From: Fen-178 sp963722575
GTDB taxonomy: Bacteria > Acidobacteriota > Terriglobia > Bryobacterales > Bryobacteraceae
Assembly: GCA_963722575.1 (NCBI GenBank)
Contig: CAVRNR010000022.1
Coordinates: 744,001-808,000 of the forward strand
DNA length: 64,000 nt
Direction of reading: 5' to 3'
A program made the translations under genes and the position numbers. This document shows positions 8,568-19,976 of this stretch, in pieces (position 1 is the first letter of the stretch; each line of letters opens with the position of its first letter). The notes under the pieces are model-generated. The model searched no databases, was not told the origin of the DNA, and was given only the letters and a program-made list of their open reading frames with translations.

Positions 8568-10709
8568 GTGAATTTCCTCGATCAAATCTGGCTGATACCT
8601 CTGTTCCCGCTCTTCGGAGCGCTGCTGATGCTGTTCGCCGGCAAGCTCCTCGACCCGCAGCCGGTGTCCGATGTGGCGGTGGCGCCGGGCGTGGGGCCGG
8701 AGCGTGGCGACCACGGCCACGCGCACCAGCATTCGCCATTGAGGTTCCTGGTCAGCCTGCTCTGCCCGGGGATGGTGCTGCTCTCCTTCATCTTCTCGGT
8801 GGGCGCGGTGTGGCAGCTTTCGCAGACGGCGGGCAGGGTGCACCAACTGGTGCAGTTCACGTGGCTCGCCGGGCTGCCGTTTCATATGGCCAACGGGCAC
8901 CTCGCCACGTTCCAGGCGGACTGGGGGTTTCTGCTCGATCCGCTCAGCTCCGTCATGATCCTGGTAGTCACGGGCGTGGGGTTCCTGATCCACGTGTACT
9001 CCATCGGGTACATGGCCCACGATAACGGCTACTACCGGTTTTTCGGCTACATGAACCTGTTCGTCTTCTTCATGCTGATGCTGGTGCTGGCCAACAACTA
9101 CATTCTGCTGTTCGTGGGTTGGGAAGGCGTGGGGCTGTGCAGCTACCTGCTGATCGGTTTCTACTTCCACAAGAAGTCGGCGGCCGACGCGGGCAAGAAA
9201 GCGTTCATCATGAACCGCGTGGGCGACGCGGGCTTCATCCTGGGAATGCTGCTCATGATGTCGGTGCTCGGCACGGTGCGGTTCACGGACGTCAACGCGC
9301 TGTTGCGCGGCGGCCACTTCGTACCGGAGGTGGCGGGCTTTGGCGTTCTCAGCGCGATGTCGCTGCTGATGTTCTTCGGCGCCACCGGCAAATCGGCGCA
9401 GATTCCGCTGTACACCTGGCTGCCGGACGCCATGGAAGGTCCCACGCCCGTCTCCGCCCTGATCCACGCGGCCACCATGGTGACGGCCGGCGTATACATG
9501 GTGGCGCGCTCTTCGGCCCTGTACCAGTTGACGCCGGTCACGTCGACCGTGGTGGCGGTGGTAGGCGCGTTCACGGCCATCCTGGCCGCGAGCATCGCGC
9601 TGGTGCAGAACGATATCAAGCGCGTGCTGGCGTACTCCACGGTCAGCCAGCTCGGCTACATGTTCCTGGCGCTGGGCGTGGGCGCTTATTGGGTGGCCAT
9701 CTTCCACCTGTTCACGCACGCGTTCTTCAAGGGGCTGCTGTTCCTCTGCTCCGGTTCGGTGATCCACGCCATGGGCGGCGAGCAGGATATGCGCCGCATG
9801 GGCGCGCTGAAGGACAAGATCCCCATCACGCACTGGACCATGTGGGTGGCGTCCGTGGCCATCGCCGGCATTCCGGGCCTGGCGGGCTTCTTCTCCAAGG
9901 ACGAGATTCTGTGGCAGACGTACAGTTCGCCGCAGGGCTCGAAGCTGCTGTGGTTCGTGGGGCTGGCCACCGCCGGCCTGACGGCGTTCTATATGTGGCG
10001 GCTCATGACCATGACGTTCTACGGCAAGTCGCACGTGGCGCCGGAAGTGGCGAAACACGTACACGAATCGCCCGCCACCATGACCGTGCCGCTCATCGTG
10101 CTGGCCGCCGGCAGCGTGCTGGCCGGCTGGCTGGGAGTGCCCAAGCTGTGGAACCTGGGCGACAGCTTCCGCGGGTTTGAACGGTGGCTCCATCCCGCCT
10201 TTGCTTCGGCCGAGGTGGAAGCGGCCGGGGAGGGTGCGCACGATGCGTCGGTGGAGTGGATTCTCATGGGGCTCTCGGTGGCGGTGGCCATCATCGGCAT
10301 TGTCATCGCCTGGTACTTCTATCACCACAAACCCGAAATCCCGGATACCATCGCAAAGTCCGTCAAGCCGCTGCACGCCCTGCTCTACAACAAATGGTAC
10401 GTGGACGAGATCTACGACTTCCTGTTCGTGAACGGTCTCGGCAAGGGCGGCGGCCGCTTGTGCGGCGCCTTCGACCGCAACGTGGTGGATGGCGGGGTGA
10501 ACGGCGCGGGCTGGTTGACACGTTTCGCCTCGCGCGTGTCCATCTGGTGGGACACCTGGATCGTCGACGGCGCCGTGCGTTTCGGCTCCTTCTGCGTGAA
10601 GATGCTTTCCTACCCGATGTGCATCCTCGAAACCGGGCGCGTGCAGGCGTACGCATTCTTCGTGGTGGTGGGCGTGTTGGCGTTCCTGGGGTATTACATA
10701 GCGCGGTAG
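8568..10709 (+). CDS. nuoL: NADH-quinone oxidoreductase subunit L
   Basis: A 713-residue NuoL, the distal antiporter-like pump subunit of complex I, starting at a GTG preceded by GGAGAG. Family hallmarks include GWEGVGLCSYLLIGF, the KAFIMNRVGD segment, PTPVSALIHAATMVTAG and the long C-terminal lateral helix region. A His-rich soluble insert (GDHGHAHQH, near residues 45-53) lies between the first two membrane segments. A very long open frame on the opposite strand across this gene is a high-GC shadow. Confidence 0.97.
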   Translation: MNFLDQIWLIPLFPLFGALLMLFAGKLLDPQPVSDVAVAPGVGPERGDHGHAHQHSPLRFLVSLLCPGMVLLSFIFSVGAVWQLSQTAGRVHQLVQFTWLAGLPFHMANGHLATFQADWGFLLDPLSSVMILVVTGVGFLIHVYSIGYMAHDNGYYRFFGYMNLFVFFMLMLVLANNYILLFVGWEGVGLCSYLLIGFYFHKKSAADAGKKAFIMNRVGDAGFILGMLLMMSVLGTVRFTDVNALLRGGHFVPEVAGFGVLSAMSLLMFFGATGKSAQIPLYTWLPDAMEGPTPVSALIHAATMVTAGVYMVARSSALYQLTPVTSTVVAVVGAFTAILAASIALVQNDIKRVLAYSTVSQLGYMFLALGVGAYWVAIFHLFTHAFFKGLLFLCSGSVIHAMGGEQDMRRMGALKDKIPITHWTMWVASVAIAGIPGLAGFFSKDEILWQTYSSPQGSKLLWFVGLATAGLTAFYMWRLMTMTFYGKSHVAPEVAKHVHESPATMTVPLIVLAAGSVLAGWLGVPKLWNLGDSFRGFERWLHPAFASAEVEAAGEGAHDASVEWILMGLSVAVAIIGIVIAWYFYHHKPEIPDTIAKSVKPLHALLYNKWYVDEIYDFLFVNGLGKGGGRLCGAFDRNVVDGGVNGAGWLTRFASRVSIWWDTWIVDGAVRFGSFCVKMLSYPMCILETGRVQAYAFFVVVGVLAFLGYYIAR

Positions 10710-10713
10710 CGAT

Positions 10714-12273
10714 ATGGACCAGCACTTACTCAGCATCGTTTTATTCACGCCCCTGGCCGGCCTGGCGGTCCTGCTCTTTATTCCTTCCCAGAGCAAGCGC
10801 CTGCTGCGGATTTGGGCGAACCTGGCCGCCCTCGCCGGGTTCCTGGTTTCTTTGCCGCTGGTCTCGCGCTTCCGCGTGGACGTCTCCGGCTTCCAGTTCG
10901 AGGAGCGCGCAAGCTGGATCCCCACGCTCGGCGCCAATTACCACCTGGGCATCGACGGCATCAGCCTGCTGCTGGTGATGCTCACCACGCTGGTGGGCTT
11001 CCTGGCGATTCTCTCTTCCTGGAACGCGGTCGACGACCGCGTCAAGGGTTACTACGCCATGTTCCTGTTGTTGCAGACGGGCATGATCGGGGTGTTCATT
11101 TCCCTCGATTTCTTCCTGTTCTACGTCTTCTGGGAACTGGTGCTGGTGCCCATGTACTTCATCATCGGCATCTGGGGCGGCCCGCGAAAGCTCTACGCGG
11201 CCATCAAGTTCTTCCTCTATACGCTGGCCGGATCGGTGCTGATGCTGCTGGGCATCCTGACGCTCTACTTCCAGCACTTCCGCCAGTTCCGCACGTACAC
11301 CTTTGAAATCGCCGATCTGATGAATCTCCACATGACGCTCGGCATGGAGCAATGGGTCTTCTGGGCGTTCTTCCTGGGCTTCGCCATCAAGGTGCCCATG
11401 TTCCCGTTTCACACCTGGCTGCCCGACGCGCACGTGGAAGCACCCACGGCCGGTTCCGTCATTCTGGCCAGCGTGCTGCTGAAGATGGGGACCTACGGGT
11501 TCCTGCGCTTCTCGCTCCCGCTGCTGCCCAAGGCCTCGGTGGACCAGACCATCGTGCAGATTCTGGCGGTTCTTTCCATCGTCGGAATCGTCTACGGCGC
11601 CCTGGTGAGCCTGATGCAGCAGGATTGGAAGAAGCTGGTGGCCTACTCCTCGGTGAGCCACCTGGGCTTCTGCACGCTGGGCATTTTCTCCATGAACCCC
11701 AACGGCATCGCCGGCAGCGTGCTCCAGCAGCTCAATCACGGCATCTCGACGGGCATGCTCTTCCTCATCATCGGCGTGGTTTACGAGCGCCGGCACACGC
11801 GCGAAATCTCCGAATACGGCGGTCTGGCGCACGTGATGCCGAAGTTCGCCGTCATCTTCGCGATCGCGATGCTGAGCTCCGCCGGCCTGCCGCTCCTGAA
11901 CGGGTTTATCGGCGAGTTCACCATTCTGCAAGGCGCGTTCGAAGCCAGCCACGTATGGGCGGCGTTCGCCGTGACGGGCGTCGTCCTGGGCGCCGCATAT
12001 CTGCTGTGGCTCTACCAGCGGACCATGCTGGGCCAGGTGACCAATGGGAAGAACCTGGGACTCCCCGACGTGAGCTTCCGTGAGATCGCGGTTTTCGCGC
12101 CGCTCATCGTTTGGGCTTTCTGGATCGGCATCTATCCCAAGCCGTACTTCGATATCTTGCGGAAGCCAGTGACTGAGATTGTGGAACGCGTGAGACCGGG
12201 ATACTTCGGGGCACCCGCCGCTCTTGCGGGTCGGGGCCAGGTGGCGGCCATCCAGGTCAGGAGCGCACGATGA
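10714..12273 (+). CDS. nuoM: NADH-quinone oxidoreductase subunit M
   Basis: A 519-residue NuoM with about 14 membrane segments. FWELVLVPMYFIIGIWGG contains the conserved membrane Glu, and the KVPMFPFHTWLPDAHVEAPT and SSVSHLGF motifs are diagnostic of the family. It is one of the three antiporter-like proton channels. It begins four bases after nuoL and ends in an ATGA overlap with nuoN. Confidence 0.97.
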   Translation: MDQHLLSIVLFTPLAGLAVLLFIPSQSKRLLRIWANLAALAGFLVSLPLVSRFRVDVSGFQFEERASWIPTLGANYHLGIDGISLLLVMLTTLVGFLAILSSWNAVDDRVKGYYAMFLLLQTGMIGVFISLDFFLFYVFWELVLVPMYFIIGIWGGPRKLYAAIKFFLYTLAGSVLMLLGILTLYFQHFRQFRTYTFEIADLMNLHMTLGMEQWVFWAFFLGFAIKVPMFPFHTWLPDAHVEAPTAGSVILASVLLKMGTYGFLRFSLPLLPKASVDQTIVQILAVLSIVGIVYGALVSLMQQDWKKLVAYSSVSHLGFCTLGIFSMNPNGIAGSVLQQLNHGISTGMLFLIIGVVYERRHTREISEYGGLAHVMPKFAVIFAIAMLSSAGLPLLNGFIGEFTILQGAFEASHVWAAFAVTGVVLGAAYLLWLYQRTMLGQVTNGKNLGLPDVSFREIAVFAPLIVWAFWIGIYPKPYFDILRKPVTEIVERVRPGYFGAPAALAGRGQVAAIQVRSAR

Positions 12274-13739
12274 GCCAGTTTTTCACATCCGCCGACTACT
12301 TCACCATCATCCCGGCAGTGATGCTGGTGTTGTTCGGCTGCGCCATCCTGCTGTTCGACTTCCTCATTTTTCCCGATCCTCGCCAGCGCAAGTGGCTGGT
12401 GATTTTCGTGGCGCTGGCGGAAGGCTTCGCCGGCTATGGGCTATACCAACAGTACGCCTATCTGACGGCCAACGGCCTGTCGGAACTCACCGGTTTCCAA
12501 GGCTCGGTGACGGTGGACGGCTTCGGCATTTTCTTTAATTGGATTTTCGTGGCGGCTGCCCTGACCGTGGCGATGGTGTCGTACAAGTACCTGGAAATCG
12601 CGGGCGAGCACCACGGCGAATACTACGCGCTGATGCTGTTCGCGCAATGCGGCATGTACTTCCTGGCGACCGGCACGGACCTGATTACGCTGTTCATTGG
12701 CCTCGAACTGATGGCGCTCTGCTTCTACGTCATGGTGGGCTTTCTGCGCACCGACAAGCGCTCCAACGAGGCCGCCATGAAATACCTGCTGCTGGGCGCG
12801 TTTTCCAGTGGATTCCTGGTGTACGGCTTCTCGCTGATGTACGGCATGGCCGGCTCCACCAAGCTGGCGGATGTCGCGGCGGCCATGGCGGCGCGGTCGC
12901 CGTGGGACCCGGTGGTGGTGCTGGCGATCGTCACCACCTCGGTGGGGCTGCTGTTCAAGATTTCGGCGGTGCCCTTCCACATGTGGGCTCCGGACGCTTA
13001 TGAGGGCGCGCCCACCACCGTGACGGCGTATCTATCGGTGGCGTCGACGGCGGCCTCGATGGCCTTCCTGCTGCGCATTTTCCTCGGTCCGTTGGCCTCA
13101 TCGCGCGAAGCCTGGGAGCCGCTGCTGGCGGCTGTCGCGGTGGCCACCCTGACGCTGGGGAACCTGGCCGCCATCAATCAGACCAATATCAAACGGCTGC
13201 TGGCGTACAGTTCCATCTCGCACGCCGGTTACATGCTGCTGGGCCTGGTGGCGGGCAACGACACCGGCATCAACGGTATCGCGGTGTATATCATGGTGTA
13301 CACATTCATGAACCTGGGGGCGTTCCTGGTGGTGGTGTCGCTGCGCCGCCAGAACATCATCGGAGAAGATCTCGAAGATATCTCCGGCCTGATGCGCAAG
13401 GCCCCCGGCCACGCCATCCTGATGCTGATCTTTCTGCTTTCGCTGGCGGGCATTCCGCCGACCGCCGGGTTCCTGGGCAAGTATTACATCTTCCTGGCGC
13501 TGATTCAGACCAGGCACTACACGCTGGCGGTGGTGGCTACCCTGTACGTGGCGGTGGCGATTTATTACTACTTCAAGATTGTGCGCAGCATGTTCATTGG
13601 CGAGGTGGCGGAACAGGCCCCGCTGGCGACGAGCTTCGGGCTGCGAGTGGCGCTGGTGGTGAGCGGCGTACTGACGCTCGGCATCGGCATCTATCCCGAG
13701 CCGTTCCTCAGGCTGGCGCAGACTTCGCTGTTGCGGTAA
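12270..13739 (+). CDS. nuoN: NADH-quinone oxidoreductase subunit N
   Basis: A 489-residue NuoN, the third antiporter-like subunit. LFIGLELMALCFYVMVG carries the conserved membrane Glu, and KISAVPFHMWAPDAYEGAPT and SSISHAGYMLLG are family signatures. The start overlaps the nuoM stop by four bases. The gene is normally the last of a nuo operon, but here nuoH follows seven bases downstream. Confidence 0.97.
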   Translation: MSQFFTSADYFTIIPAVMLVLFGCAILLFDFLIFPDPRQRKWLVIFVALAEGFAGYGLYQQYAYLTANGLSELTGFQGSVTVDGFGIFFNWIFVAAALTVAMVSYKYLEIAGEHHGEYYALMLFAQCGMYFLATGTDLITLFIGLELMALCFYVMVGFLRTDKRSNEAAMKYLLLGAFSSGFLVYGFSLMYGMAGSTKLADVAAAMAARSPWDPVVVLAIVTTSVGLLFKISAVPFHMWAPDAYEGAPTTVTAYLSVASTAASMAFLLRIFLGPLASSREAWEPLLAAVAVATLTLGNLAAINQTNIKRLLAYSSISHAGYMLLGLVAGNDTGINGIAVYIMVYTFMNLGAFLVVVSLRRQNIIGEDLEDISGLMRKAPGHAILMLIFLLSLAGIPPTAGFLGKYYIFLALIQTRHYTLAVVATLYVAVAIYYYFKIVRSMFIGEVAEQAPLATSFGLRVALVVSGVLTLGIGIYPEPFLRLAQTSLLR

Positions 13740-13746
13740 GGACGAT

Positions 13747-14925
13747 ATGCAGACGGCTATGTCAAATCCGTGGATCGCGGCGGTGGTGGCGCTGGTCATC
13801 ATAGCGACCGTCACATTGGTGGCCGGATACCTCTCGCTGGTGGAGCGCAAGGTCCTGGCCGATTTCCAGGTGCGCCTGGGACCGATGCGCGTGGGGCCGC
13901 ATGGGCTGCTGCAACCGATCGCCGACGCTTTCAAGCTGCTGCTCAAGGAAGACATCATCCCGGCCAACGCCGACAAGGCCATCTTCTGGTTCGCGCCGTG
14001 CGTTTCCACCATCACCGCGCTCACGGCCTTCGCGGTTCTGCCGTTCGCAAAGAACATTTTCGTGTCCGACGTGAACGTGGGGCTGCTGGTGATTTCGGCC
14101 ACGTCCGCGGTGGGAATTCTCGGAATCGTCCTCGGCGGCTGGTCTTCCAACAGCCATTACCCGCTCATGGGCGCGCTGCGCGCCGCGGCGCAACTGGTGA
14201 GCTATGAAGTGGCCCTGGCGTTCGCGCTGGTTTCCGCCGTGATGGCGGCGGGCACGCTCAGCCTGCAAGGCATCGTCAAGGCCCAACTGGACCGCGGCGT
14301 GTGGTTCGTTTTCGACAACTACTTCTTCATGATTGTTCCGTTCGCGGTGTACCTCATCGCCGCCACGGCCGAAACCAACCGCACGCCGTTCGATCTGCCG
14401 GAAGCCGAATCCGAGTTGGTGGACGGCTTCCACACCGAGTACAGCGGTTTCCGCTTCGCGCTCTACTTCCTCGCCGAGTACGCCAACGTCTTCGTGGTGG
14501 CGTCGGTGGCCGTGACGCTGTTCTGGGGCGGCTGGCTGCGGCCGTTCCCGAGCGTGGGCTGGCTGGAAGTGCCGCTCAACGTGGCGTTTCCGGTGGTGCT
14601 GTTCGTAGGCTCCGGCGCCCTGACGCTGCTGCTGGTGAAGCCTCTGAAGGAGCGGATTCAGCAGGTGGTGCTGGTGCTCACCGCCCTGACGCTGGTGCTG
14701 ATCGGCGCGGTTTTCGCCATTCCAGTAGTGAACCATGCGGTGATTGGCCTGTTCTGGTTCCTGTTCAAGGTCTCGACCGTCATTTACCTGCTGATCTGGT
14801 TCCGCGGCACGTTCCCGCGTTTCCGCTACGACCAGCTCATGAATATCGGCTGGAAGATCGCCATTCCGGTGGGCATGGCTGCGGTGCTCGTCAACGCCGT
14901 GCTGGGAATGACGCGGCACGCATAG
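13747..14925 (+). CDS. nuoH: NADH-quinone oxidoreductase subunit H
   Basis: A 392-residue NuoH, the subunit that joins the membrane and peripheral arms and forms the quinone entrance. SLVERKVLADFQVRLGPMRVGP, the charged loop with ETNRTPFDLPEAESELVDGF, and the YSGFRFALYFLAEY segment are all diagnostic. A second ATG at 13759 would remove four residues. It is the last gene of the operon, an unusual place for nuoH. No clear terminator hairpin follows, and the GH36 gene starts 36 bases downstream. Confidence 0.97.
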   Translation: MQTAMSNPWIAAVVALVIIATVTLVAGYLSLVERKVLADFQVRLGPMRVGPHGLLQPIADAFKLLLKEDIIPANADKAIFWFAPCVSTITALTAFAVLPFAKNIFVSDVNVGLLVISATSAVGILGIVLGGWSSNSHYPLMGALRAAAQLVSYEVALAFALVSAVMAAGTLSLQGIVKAQLDRGVWFVFDNYFFMIVPFAVYLIAATAETNRTPFDLPEAESELVDGFHTEYSGFRFALYFLAEYANVFVVASVAVTLFWGGWLRPFPSVGWLEVPLNVAFPVVLFVGSGALTLLLVKPLKERIQQVVLVLTALTLVLIGAVFAIPVVNHAVIGLFWFLFKVSTVIYLLIWFRGTFPRFRYDQLMNIGWKIAIPVGMAAVLVNAVLGMTRHA

Positions 14926-14960
14926 GCCGCTCACCCCCCACGCTATACTGGGTGTCGATT

Positions 14961-17150
14961 ATGAGACGCCCACTCGCTTTCTTCTGTCTTCTCCTGCTGG
15001 CGACCGCTACGCTTGCGGCCCAGGCGATTCAGTATTCGGAAACCCGCAAGGTCTGGCTGCTGACCACGCGGCAGAGCTCTTATGCCATGGGAATTGGCGC
15101 GGATGGGTCGCTGCGGCACTTGTATTGGGGCGCGCCGCTGTGGCGTATGGACGATCTGGCCGCCCCGCCGGAGCGCCGCGATATCTCCTCTTTCGACCCC
15201 CGCCAGATGCTCGAGAACGAGGAGTTTCCCGGCTGGGGCGGGCCTCGCTACTACGAGCCGGCGCTCAAAATCACGCGTGAGGACGGCAATCGCGACCTGG
15301 TGCTGCGCTACGTCTCCCACCGCATCCAGGGGAACGATCTCGAGATCACGCTGCGCGACATCCGCGACCCCATCGAAGTGACGCTCCACTACCGCGTGTA
15401 TCCGGAATACGGCATCCTACAGCGCCATGCCACCATCCGCAACGGGACCGCGCGGCCGCTGACGGTGGAGAGCGCGCAATCGGCAACCTGGAACCTGCCG
15501 CCGGGAGACGGATACCAGCTCAGTTATCTCAGCGGCCGGTGGGCCGCCGAAACGCAGCTCAACCGCGAGCCGATTCACGAGGGGATGAAGGTGCTGGAGA
15601 GCCGCCTGGGACACACCGGCCACAATATCAACCCGTGGTTCGCCATCGACCCGGGCGACGCCACCGAGGAGAACGGGCGCGTGTGGTTCGGCGCGCTGGG
15701 GTGGAGCGGGAACTGGCGCATCACCGTGGAGCAGACGCCCTACCGGCAGGTGCGCGTGACGGGCGGGTTCAACACGTTCGATTTCTCGTACCCGCTGAAG
15801 CCCGGCGAGACCCTGGAGACACCGGCGTTCTATGCGGGGTTTTCGGAGAGCGGCTTCGGCGGCGCTTCGCGCACCCTGCACCGCTTCGAGCGTGAACAGA
15901 TTCTGCCGGGCGGCGCCGCTTCACGCCTGCGTCCGGTGCTCTACAACTCCTGGGAGGCGACCACCTTCAACGTCAACGAAGCCGGCCAGACGGAGCTGGC
16001 GGACAAGGCCGCCAAGCTGGGGGTCGAGCTGTTCGTGATGGACGACGGCTGGTTCGGCGCCCGCAACGACGACCACGCCGGCCTGGGCGACTGGGTCGTG
16101 AACCCCAAGAAATTCCCGCAAGGCCTGAAGGGCCTCATCGACCACGTAAACGGCCTCGGCATGGATTTCGGCCTATGGGTCGAGCCGGAAATGGTCAACG
16201 CCGATAGCAACCTGTATCGCCAGCATCCCGATTGGGTCATGAATTTTCCGGGCCGCCCGCGCAGCGAGCTGCGCAACCAGATGATCTTGAACCTGGCGCG
16301 CAACGATGTGAAAGAGCACATTTTCGCGGTGCTGGATAAGCTTGCCACCGAGAACCACTTACGCTACTTCAAGTGGGACATGAACCGGACCTTCTCCGAA
16401 CCGGGCTGGCCCGAGGCGGCGCCGGCGGATCAGCGAAAGCTGTGGGTGGAGTACGTCCGCAACCTGTACGAGATCATAGACCGCTTGCGCGCGCGGCATC
16501 CCCAGCTCGAAATCGAATCGTGCTCCGGCGGCGGCGGCCGCGTGGACCTCGGAATTCTCCGGCGCGTCGAGGAAGTCTGGACCTCGGACAACACCGAAGC
16601 CTTCGACCGTCTGCGCATTCAGGAGGGATTCACCGAGGCCTATGCTCCGAAGGTTATGTCCGCGTGGGTGACCGACGTTCCCAACATGAATGGCCGGTCG
16701 ACGCCGCTCGAGTTCCGGTTCCTGGTGGCCATGCAGGGCGCGCTGGGGATCGGGGCCAACCTGAACCACTGGACGGCGCAGGATTCCGCGATGGCAACCA
16801 AGCTGATCGCGGTTTATAAGCGCATCCGGGGGACGGTCCAGACCGGCAGCCTGTATCGCCTCTTGTCGCCGCGAACCAACGATGTCACGGCCAACGAATA
16901 TGTTTCGTCCGACGGCAAGCAGGCCGTGCTATTCGCTTTCCGGCACTCGCAGCAATACGAAACCGCGGCGCCTACAATTCGCCTGTGGGGGCTGGACGAG
17001 CGCGCGGTCTACCGCGTGGAGTCGATTGACGGGAAACTGGTCGAGACGCCGCCGCAACTGAGCGGTGCCTACCTCATGAAGGCGGGCCTGAACCTGAATC
17101 TGCGCGGCGATTTCGACGCCACCGCGGTGATTCTGGACCGGGTTGAATGA
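14961..17150 (+). CDS. Secreted GH36 alpha-galactosidase
   Basis: A 729-residue glycoside hydrolase family 36 enzyme with a signal peptide (MRRPLAFFCLLLLATATLAA). The N-terminal beta-sandwich (about 30-320) leads into the TIM barrel. The catalytic nucleophile is Asp473 in YFKWDMNR and the acid/base is Asp543 in WTSDNTEAFDRL. CSGGGGRVD, between them, is the usual sugar-binding loop. Family members remove terminal alpha-galactose from oligosaccharides such as raffinose or melibiose. The ATG at 14961 is chosen because the signal peptide begins there; the longer open frame upstream lies inside nuoH. Substrate range is inferred from the family only. Confidence 0.94.
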   Translation: MRRPLAFFCLLLLATATLAAQAIQYSETRKVWLLTTRQSSYAMGIGADGSLRHLYWGAPLWRMDDLAAPPERRDISSFDPRQMLENEEFPGWGGPRYYEPALKITREDGNRDLVLRYVSHRIQGNDLEITLRDIRDPIEVTLHYRVYPEYGILQRHATIRNGTARPLTVESAQSATWNLPPGDGYQLSYLSGRWAAETQLNREPIHEGMKVLESRLGHTGHNINPWFAIDPGDATEENGRVWFGALGWSGNWRITVEQTPYRQVRVTGGFNTFDFSYPLKPGETLETPAFYAGFSESGFGGASRTLHRFEREQILPGGAASRLRPVLYNSWEATTFNVNEAGQTELADKAAKLGVELFVMDDGWFGARNDDHAGLGDWVVNPKKFPQGLKGLIDHVNGLGMDFGLWVEPEMVNADSNLYRQHPDWVMNFPGRPRSELRNQMILNLARNDVKEHIFAVLDKLATENHLRYFKWDMNRTFSEPGWPEAAPADQRKLWVEYVRNLYEIIDRLRARHPQLEIESCSGGGGRVDLGILRRVEEVWTSDNTEAFDRLRIQEGFTEAYAPKVMSAWVTDVPNMNGRSTPLEFRFLVAMQGALGIGANLNHWTAQDSAMATKLIAVYKRIRGTVQTGSLYRLLSPRTNDVTANEYVSSDGKQAVLFAFRHSQQYETAAPTIRLWGLDERAVYRVESIDGKLVETPPQLSGAYLMKAGLNLNLRGDFDATAVILDRVE

Positions 17151-17473
17151 ACCGCGCCGGCTCAGATGGGGATCTCACGCCGGCGGCGCTGGCGCCCAAG
17201 CTATGCCGGCTGTTCGAACTCTCCGCCGCCAAGATCCGCTCCCTCGAGAAGTCCTGGCGCCCGCCCGGGGCGCGCCCGTCTCCACCGTTCACGGGCAGTA
17301 CACCAGCCGCGGCTGGACCGAGTGGACGCAGGGCTTCAACCATGCCGGCACGTTACGAGCTGGCCTTGAAATGCTCCGGCGCCGTGCAGGCCGCCCGCTG
17401 GTCGCGGACCGCCGATGGCGGCGGCCAGCGGGATGGGAGCGGTGCGGTCCTTGACCAAGGCGGCGACACGTAG
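17147..17473 (+). pseudogene. Truncated, frameshifted carbohydrate-enzyme gene
   Basis: The ATG overlaps the GH36 stop (ATGA), as expected for a former operon partner. The first 45 or so codons read as a helical segment with LSAAKIRSLEKSW. The reading frame then shifts near 17270, and the next frame continues with VHGQYTSRGWTEWTQGF. That combination resembles the N-terminal part of alpha/alpha-barrel glycosyl hydrolases (GH88-like/unsaturated glucuronyl hydrolase type). Nothing of the rest of that domain follows, so both a frameshift and a large 3' deletion are present. A short minus-strand segment around 17370-17440 looks protein-like but was not identified. Confidence 0.5.
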
Positions 17474-17560
17474 GGTAATACAGAAAGCGATCGGAAGGCT
17501 ACGGCGTCAGTGCTGGTGCACCAAGGGATTGCCGATGCGAGCGGCCCTTCAAACAACCTC

Positions 17561-17578
17561 GCGGGAGTAAACTCCCGC
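17561..17578. terminator. Hairpin downstream of lepA
   Basis: GCGGGAGT and ACTCCCGC form a perfect 8-bp stem around an AA loop, 47 bases beyond the lepA stop on the minus strand. On that strand it is followed by a short G/T-rich run, so it could end lepA transcription, although there is no strong U-tract. Confidence 0.35.
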
Positions 17579-17624
17579 CAGGCGGTCCTCCAAGATGGCG
17601 ACCAGCGCGATCCAGCCTGGCTCC

Positions 17625-19439
<1,815 letters not shown>

Positions 19440-19499
19440 GCGGTGTGGGGATGCTCTGTAAAACGATTATCCCACACGGGTGCTACACTGATCCATAAG

Positions 19500-19976
19500 A
19501 TGTCGAGAGTATACGAAGGGCAGCTATCGGCCGGCGATCTGCGATTCGCCATCATCGTCAGCCGATTCAATAGCTTCATTACCGAGCGCCTGCTCGGCGG
19601 CGCCATGGACGCGCTCACCCGCACCGGCGCCAACCCGGACCTGATCGATGTCATCAAGGTCCCCGGTTCGTGGGAGCTTCCGCTGGTGGCCGCCGAGATG
19701 GCCCGCCAGCACCGCTACGACGCCGTGATCTGCCTGAGCGCGGTGATCCGCGGCGAGACGCCGCACTTCGACTACGTGGCCGCGGAAGCCGCCAAGGGCG
19801 TGGCCCACGTGGCCGTGGAGACCGGAGTGCCGGTGTCCTTCGGCGTGCTCACTACCAATACTCTGGAGCAGGCCATCGACCGCGCTGGCGCGAAGGGCGG
19901 CAATAAGGGCTTCGACGCCGCCATGACCGCCATCGAAACGGCCAACCTGCTGCGCGCCCTGCGGCAGACAACCTGA
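19500..19976 (+). CDS. ribH: 6,7-dimethyl-8-ribityllumazine synthase
   Basis: A 158-residue lumazine synthase, the second-last enzyme of riboflavin synthesis, joining 5-amino-6-ribitylaminouracil with 3,4-dihydroxy-2-butanone 4-phosphate. The ATG at 19500 is the only one that fits. VSRFN, VPGSWELPL, GxVIRGETPHFDYV (here AVIRGETPHFDYVA) and the NKGFDAA helix are family signatures, with the conserved active-site His in the last but one. The gene overlaps nusB by one base (TGATG); the ribH-nusB pairing is common in bacteria. Confidence 0.96.
   Translation: MSRVYEGQLSAGDLRFAIIVSRFNSFITERLLGGAMDALTRTGANPDLIDVIKVPGSWELPLVAAEMARQHRYDAVICLSAVIRGETPHFDYVAAEAAKGVAHVAVETGVPVSFGVLTTNTLEQAIDRAGAKGGNKGFDAAMTAIETANLLRALRQTT

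Noticed and set aside
8454..10937. Very long minus-strand open frame across nuoL and nuoM (827 codons)
   Set aside because: It lies wholly opposite well-conserved NuoK, NuoL and NuoM coding sequence and its translation is low-complexity His/Gln/Arg-rich, as expected for a high-GC shadow.
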